From: Paenibacillus allorhizosphaerae
GTDB lineage: Bacteria; Bacillota; Bacilli; Paenibacillales; NBRC-103111
Length of the DNA stretch: 64,000 bases
Assembly (NCBI RefSeq): GCF_910594985.1
Contig: NZ_CAJVCE010000008.1
Location: 71,163 to 135,162 of the forward strand
Direction of reading: 5' to 3'
Shown: one piece after another, positions 60,238 through 64,000 of the stretch
Position numbering within the stretch: the first letter of the stretch is position 1
How the letters are laid out: the number at the start of each line of letters is the position of its first letter
Made by a program: the position numbers and the translations under genes
The notes under the pieces: model-generated
Databases searched by the model: none
Told to the model about the DNA's origin: nothing
The model's input: the letters and a program-made list of their open reading frames with translations, nothing else

Positions 60238-62544
60238 TTGAAAGCGATGCTGCGCTATAGAGGCACCTTTTACTGGAAGAGCTTGATGCTCGTACTTGTT
60301 GCCATATGTTTGCCTGCAATGCTGATCGGAATAAGCATTTATTATGTAGGCGCGCATACGATCGTGAGAGAATTGAACAGCGCACACAAAGTTCAGATGA
60401 CGCAAACGATTCAGCGGTTTGACGATTATTTGTCGAATTTGGAAAATTACTGCGCGCTGCTTGCCTTTAATCCCGGTGTGGATCCAACGCTGAATCAAAT
60501 GGATTTCGCCCAGCAGTATCAGAGCACGAGAAACTTGTTCAAAACGTTAATGCTCATGAAAGGTTCCAATCCTTTGATCAAAGACGTCGCCTTATATTTG
60601 AAGGAATCGAACAGCATCATTAGCGATTACCTGGGCGTCAGAACGCTGCAAACGGCCAAAGACAGGCAGCTTGCCGGCTCGCTGCTTAATACCGAGAAGC
60701 TGACGTTTATGACCGATCTGCAGCTTGACGCGCTCTCCGATACGTCGAAGGTCGTCGCAATCAAATTGTCCGACCAAAGCGGCCGGGCGCCGTTCGGGGC
60801 GTTCTTCATCTTTATCAATCAGTCGATGCTCGATCGGCTCGTCGGCAGTTCCGCAACGGGAGGCGGCTCTGCGTTCTTGATGGACGATAGCGGTCGGCTC
60901 GTTACGAACGGCTCGGCTGCCGATCCGCGGTTTCAGCAGGCGCTTAAGGACGCGGTCATTACTGGGGCGTCGTCGGATGATACGTTTGTTTATACGTATG
61001 ACGGCGACTCCTATTCCGTTTCCCATCAGGAGTTGTCCAGGCTGGGGCGTAAATGGATTTACGTATCGGCGACGCCGCTGAGCCAAATTACGGCTCCGGT
61101 TACGTCATTGTCCCGGATTATTCTGATCATCGGCACATGCGGGCTTATCGTCGTACTGCTGATCGCGTGGTTTACGTCCAACCGGATGTACCGTCCGATT
61201 CAGCGGTTGATCAGCCGGCTGCAGCCGGGCAAAGAAGCCGAGAGCGGGCAAAACAATGAAATCGCCCGGATTGAAACCCACTGGGAGCGGCAAATGGAAG
61301 AACGGATGGCGCTGCAGACGCGGATCGAGAAATCGCTGCCCTCGTTAAGGGAAGTGTTTCTGCTGCAATTTTTTCAAGGGAAATATTACAGTCTGACGGA
61401 AGCAGAGATGAGGGAGAAGCTGCAGCAATACGGGTGGAATGTGGAGCGCCGCAAATTCGCGTTCCTTGTGCTGCAGCTGCACGGCGCGGTTGCGCCGGAG
61501 CGCAAAATGACGGATAAAGACAACCGGTTGGTCGCCTTTGCCGCCGCCAACATCCTGGAAGAGCTCGCCGAAACGCATGCGGAGCACGGGCAGGTTATCC
61601 CGTTCCACGACTCGTCCATTGCGGCGTTGATTGTGCTGCCGCCGGATCGGTCGTATGAGGAAGCGCGTCGTCATGCGGTCGACTTCGCGCACACGGTTTT
61701 GAATACGGTCAGCCAGCTGCTGCGACTGCAGGTGACGGTGGCCATTAGTAGGCTGAAGGACGCGGTGCTGGAAACGCCGGGAATATTGGAGGAAGCCCGC
61801 AAAGCGCTTCGTTACCGGCAAATCGGCGAAGCGTGCCAAATGGTGGATGTCCATGAGCTGCAGCTGCAAGGCGAAGAGACGGTGCAATTTCCATTTATAT
61901 TGGAGAAAGAATTGATTCACGACTTGCGCATGGGCTTGGAAGAGCAGGCGAATATCCATTTGCGGCAGTTTTTGTCTACGCTGCGGGACGATGGAGGTAC
62001 GGAATTGTGGATTCAACAAGGGATGATGAAGCTGCTCGGGAGCATCCATGAAGCGGTGCTCAAATCGGAGATGAATCCTTCCGTGTTGTTCAACGGAGAG
62101 CATATGTACGACGAACTGTTGCAAATCCGAGACCCGGAAGAGATGATCCTCTGGTTTCAAGGCAAAGTGATCCGGCCTTTCATTCAGCGGGTTCCCAGAA
62201 GCTACAACTCGCAAATGAAGGAAACGGTAGAGGATGTGCTGGAGCAAATTCATGAGCTATATTTGACGGACATTTCACTCGAATATTTCGCGGAGAAATC
62301 GGGTATAAGCGTGTACAAACTTAGCCGGGCCTTCAAGCAAGTGACCGGGGAAAACTTCATCGATTACGTAACGCGTCTGCGGCTGGCGAAATGCAAAGAT
62401 CTGCTCGTGACGACGAATTTGAAAATCAACGATATCGCCGAAACGCTCCGTTACAACCCGCCGTACCTGGTGCGGATTTTCAAAAAATACGAGGGCATCA
62501 CGCCAGGACAGTACCGTGAGAAACATGCGGAAACGCCGCATTAG
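60238..62544 (+). CDS. Membrane-anchored AraC-type sensor-regulator
   Basis: The 768-residue regulator has the same plan as that at 49765: a helix (LMLVLVAICLPAMLIGISIYY), an extracellular Cache-like domain (about 35-285), a second helix (IILIIGTCGLIVVLLIAWF), a long cytoplasmic linker and a C-terminal AraC double helix-turn-helix (FAEKSGISVYKLSRAFKQVTG and IAETLRYNPPYLVRIFKKYEG). The TTG start 60238 lies 10 bases after AGGCGGGTG. Divergent from the sugar-binding lipoprotein at 58680-60020 over a 217-base gap, which suggests a sensing and uptake pair. Ligand unknown. Confidence 0.88.
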   Translation: MKAMLRYRGTFYWKSLMLVLVAICLPAMLIGISIYYVGAHTIVRELNSAHKVQMTQTIQRFDDYLSNLENYCALLAFNPGVDPTLNQMDFAQQYQSTRNLFKTLMLMKGSNPLIKDVALYLKESNSIISDYLGVRTLQTAKDRQLAGSLLNTEKLTFMTDLQLDALSDTSKVVAIKLSDQSGRAPFGAFFIFINQSMLDRLVGSSATGGGSAFLMDDSGRLVTNGSAADPRFQQALKDAVITGASSDDTFVYTYDGDSYSVSHQELSRLGRKWIYVSATPLSQITAPVTSLSRIILIIGTCGLIVVLLIAWFTSNRMYRPIQRLISRLQPGKEAESGQNNEIARIETHWERQMEERMALQTRIEKSLPSLREVFLLQFFQGKYYSLTEAEMREKLQQYGWNVERRKFAFLVLQLHGAVAPERKMTDKDNRLVAFAAANILEELAETHAEHGQVIPFHDSSIAALIVLPPDRSYEEARRHAVDFAHTVLNTVSQLLRLQVTVAISRLKDAVLETPGILEEARKALRYRQIGEACQMVDVHELQLQGEETVQFPFILEKELIHDLRMGLEEQANIHLRQFLSTLRDDGGTELWIQQGMMKLLGSIHEAVLKSEMNPSVLFNGEHMYDELLQIRDPEEMILWFQGKVIRPFIQRVPRSYNSQMKETVEDVLEQIHELYLTDISLEYFAEKSGISVYKLSRAFKQVTGENFIDYVTRLRLAKCKDLLVTTNLKINDIAETLRYNPPYLVRIFKKYEGITPGQYREKHAETPH

Positions 62545-62625
62545 CACTAGGATTCGCCGAGCATTGCATGATGAATCCCATCTGCAGCTCGGCGGAAGTG
62601 CAACTTTTGTTTCGTCTCCATCGTA

Positions 62626-63525
62626 TTACTGGGTATGCTGCACTTTAGAGCGGAACAGCTGCTCAAATTGCTCGATGAGCGGCTTGTTCTCTTTTGCGAG
62701 CGTTATGAAGTAATTGTACATTCCTTGGATAATGATTCCGTTCGCCTGCTCTTTGCCCATTTCGGCGGAGAGCGCCTCAAGCGTCTGAAGCAAGGCCCGG
62801 CTGCACTGCTTGTCGTCCACTCGCGTCGTGATCCAGTTTCTCAACCGATTGATGCTGGTTTCGAGCGTATACGGATCGGATAGGTTCGTTGGTTCATGAT
62901 GGAGATACGATGATTGAAGAACCGGCTTGGTTTGCTTTTGTAATATGCCTTGCACGAGATCGTCCAGGCGCTCGACTAAATACTCGGATAGTTTGGTGCT
63001 GTCGATCGGATGGTTATGAAAGATGGCGAAAAAAAAGTATTCCTTGAGCAGACCATTCAGCATGCCGGCACAGTCCAGCGAATTCGGCGCAATGTCGGGG
63101 CCGTACAGCTCGGTGATCCGGTCCTGGAACCATTTCAAGCTTCGCACCGATTCCTGCAAAAACAAATCGGAAAGCACCTGGTTATGGGAGAAAGCGATTC
63201 CTTTTACGATCATACAAAGAAAAGCCTTGTCTTCGAATACGAGCTTGCACTGGAGCTGAATCGCAATAATGAGCAGCTCTCTGGGGGTTCGCGATTGATT
63301 GAACTGCGCCTCGTGAAGATCGGCGTGGAATCTTTCGAAATAATGGCGATAAATGGAGACTAGCATCTCCTCTTTGGACTGAAAATGCTGGTAGAAGGCT
63401 CCCTTGGACACCCCCGCCAAGCTTACGATGTCTTGAACGGAAGCGGTGTGATAGTCTCTTTCGCCGAAAAGCCGCATACCGGCGTGGATCAGCTGCATCT
63501 TTTTGTCATTCATTGCCAGATTCAC
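62626..63525 (-). CDS. TetR-family transcriptional regulator
   Basis: The 299-residue protein is longer than usual. Residues 8-55 form the TetR helix-turn-helix (LIHAGMRLFGERDYHTASVQ, IVSLAGVSKGAFYQHFQSK). The rest is an alpha-helical ligand domain, extended by about 80 residues (CSRALLQTLEALSAEMG, GMYNYFITLAKENKP). The start is either GTG 63525 or ATG 63513; neither has a perfect ribosome site. Two operator-like copies of TGACYGACYGGTCA lie upstream, so it probably represses itself and the divergent GbsR/MarR-like gene. The inducer is unknown. Confidence 0.88.
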   Translation of the reverse strand: MNLAMNDKKMQLIHAGMRLFGERDYHTASVQDIVSLAGVSKGAFYQHFQSKEEMLVSIYRHYFERFHADLHEAQFNQSRTPRELLIIAIQLQCKLVFEDKAFLCMIVKGIAFSHNQVLSDLFLQESVRSLKWFQDRITELYGPDIAPNSLDCAGMLNGLLKEYFFFAIFHNHPIDSTKLSEYLVERLDDLVQGILQKQTKPVLQSSYLHHEPTNLSDPYTLETSINRLRNWITTRVDDKQCSRALLQTLEALSAEMGKEQANGIIIQGMYNYFITLAKENKPLIEQFEQLFRSKVQHTQ

Positions 63526-63603
63526 GTCCTATGTCTGTCCTGGGTAGGCAGAAGATTCATATTACCGACATTGTATAATCAGAAATTCGGTTCGTCAAGC
63601 TAT

Positions 63604-63695
63604 TGACTGACCGGTCATTCTGAAAAGGTTCACAAAAAAAATGATTGAAAATATTAGCATTTTTCATTATATTACTTGGTATGACCGACTGGTCA
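63604..63695. promoter_or_regulatory. Two TetR-type operators in the divergent promoter region
   Basis: TGACTGACCGGTCA (63604-63617) and TGACCGACTGGTCA (63682-63695) share the pattern TGACYGACYGGTCA, typical of TetR-family operators. They lie 78 bp apart, one near each of the divergent genes. Confidence 0.75.
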
Positions 63696-63745
63696 TTTTT
63701 GGTTTCCCGCTGTCTGGGGCAGTTCCCACGACGATATATGGCGGG

Positions 63746-64000
63746 ATGAATGGGGAGATGATACGCGCTTTGCCCAATACATATACCGAATTGCAAATGT
63801 CCGTCAGTCACTATTTGTCGTTATTGTTTGAAGATCACGGATTCAGCCCGCTCACCGGCAGATTGTTTACGCTGCTGCTATTTGCCGATAAACCGCTCAG
63901 TTTGCAGGAAATGTCCGAGAAGCTGGAAGTTTCCAAGGCGGCGGTCAGCGTACAAATCCGCTCGCTCGAACGGGAGTCGCTGTGCCGCAAAGTGCCAAGC
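63746..64000 (+). CDS. GbsR/MarR-like regulator, 5' part (continues beyond window)
   Basis: The visible 85 residues have a winged-helix shape: MNGEMIRALPNTY, YLSLLFEDHGFSPLTGRLFTL, LLFADKPLSLQEMSEKLEVS and KAAVSVQIRSLERESLCRKV. This is like GbsR-type MarR relatives. ATG 63746 or 63758 may be the start; GGGGAG lies between them. The gene runs past base 64000. The TetR-type operator at 63682 is close upstream, so the divergent TetR protein probably controls it. Confidence 0.75.
   Translation, partial: MNGEMIRALPNTYTELQMSVSHYLSLLFEDHGFSPLTGRLFTLLLFADKPLSLQEMSEKLEVSKAAVSVQIRSLERESLCRKVPS

Noticed and set aside
61345..62253. 302-codon minus-strand frame
   Set aside because: It is antisense to the AraC sensor gene and His/Arg/Gln-rich without motifs.
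1..64000. CRISPR arrays, insertion sequences, prophage or tRNA genes
   Set aside because: No regular spaced repeats, transposase or integrase frames, phage genes or cloverleaf sequences were found on either strand.

Overview
The window looks like the chromosome of a Paenibacillus/Cohnella-type member of the Bacillota. The signs are moderate GC, AGGAGG ribosome sites with many TTG and GTG starts, a T-box leader, several S-layer-homology (SLH) proteins, and repeated pairing of AraC-type regulators with carbohydrate genes. Assignments come from reading translated sequence and motifs; no database search was run. I see no tRNA, rRNA, CRISPR array, transposase or prophage.

Region 1 (1-14.9 kb) is a carbohydrate-utilisation zone with decay. 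It holds the 3' part of a GH2 glycosidase, an AraC regulator, a pseudogene of a secreted glycosidase with fibronectin III modules, a deletion scar of a solute-binding protein gene, a GH43-like enzyme, a structured intergenic element, and a Cys-type sulfatase divergent from an AraC regulator and an MFS transporter. A secreted phytase-like esterase, another AraC regulator and an orphan solute-binding lipoprotein follow.

Region 2 (14.5-20 kb) carries an ArsR regulator with a SulP anion transporter, then on the minus strand a GAF protein, a NarL-type response regulator and a PAS histidine kinase arranged like NreA/NreC/NreB, and a small membrane protein.

Region 3 (20-26 kb) has a YesM/YesN-type two-component pair followed by a GT-C-like membrane glycosyltransferase and an AraC regulator. 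Both of the latter are preceded by near-identical promoter modules: direct repeats 21 bp apart, a TATAAT box and a cre-like site. Region 4 (26-34 kb) contains a large S-layer protein, a possible intron remnant, an AhpD-like protein, and a gluconeogenic cluster of GAPDH, an SR1P-like peptide and ATP-dependent PEPCK behind three copies of a palindrome.

Region 5 (33.7-39.2 kb) is a tightly packed cell-surface glycan cluster: GT-C paralogue, GT2, DUF2304-like, SMR-like, FemAB-like, methyltransferase and polysaccharide deacetylase. Region 6 (39.2-49.7 kb) has a candidate short RNA, a damaged monooxygenase-domain gene, an SLH-GH18 protein, a T-box-controlled arginyl-tRNA synthetase and two tandem lamin-tail-domain surface proteins.

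Region 7 (49.7-64 kb) holds a membrane-anchored AraC sensor with an LplB/LplC/LplA-type ABC importer, a propeller-like lipoprotein, two orphan solute-binding proteins, a second AraC sensor, and a TetR gene divergent from a GbsR/MarR-like gene across two copies of a TetR-type operator. No ABC ATPase is present, so the importer probably uses a shared MsmX-type ATPase encoded elsewhere.
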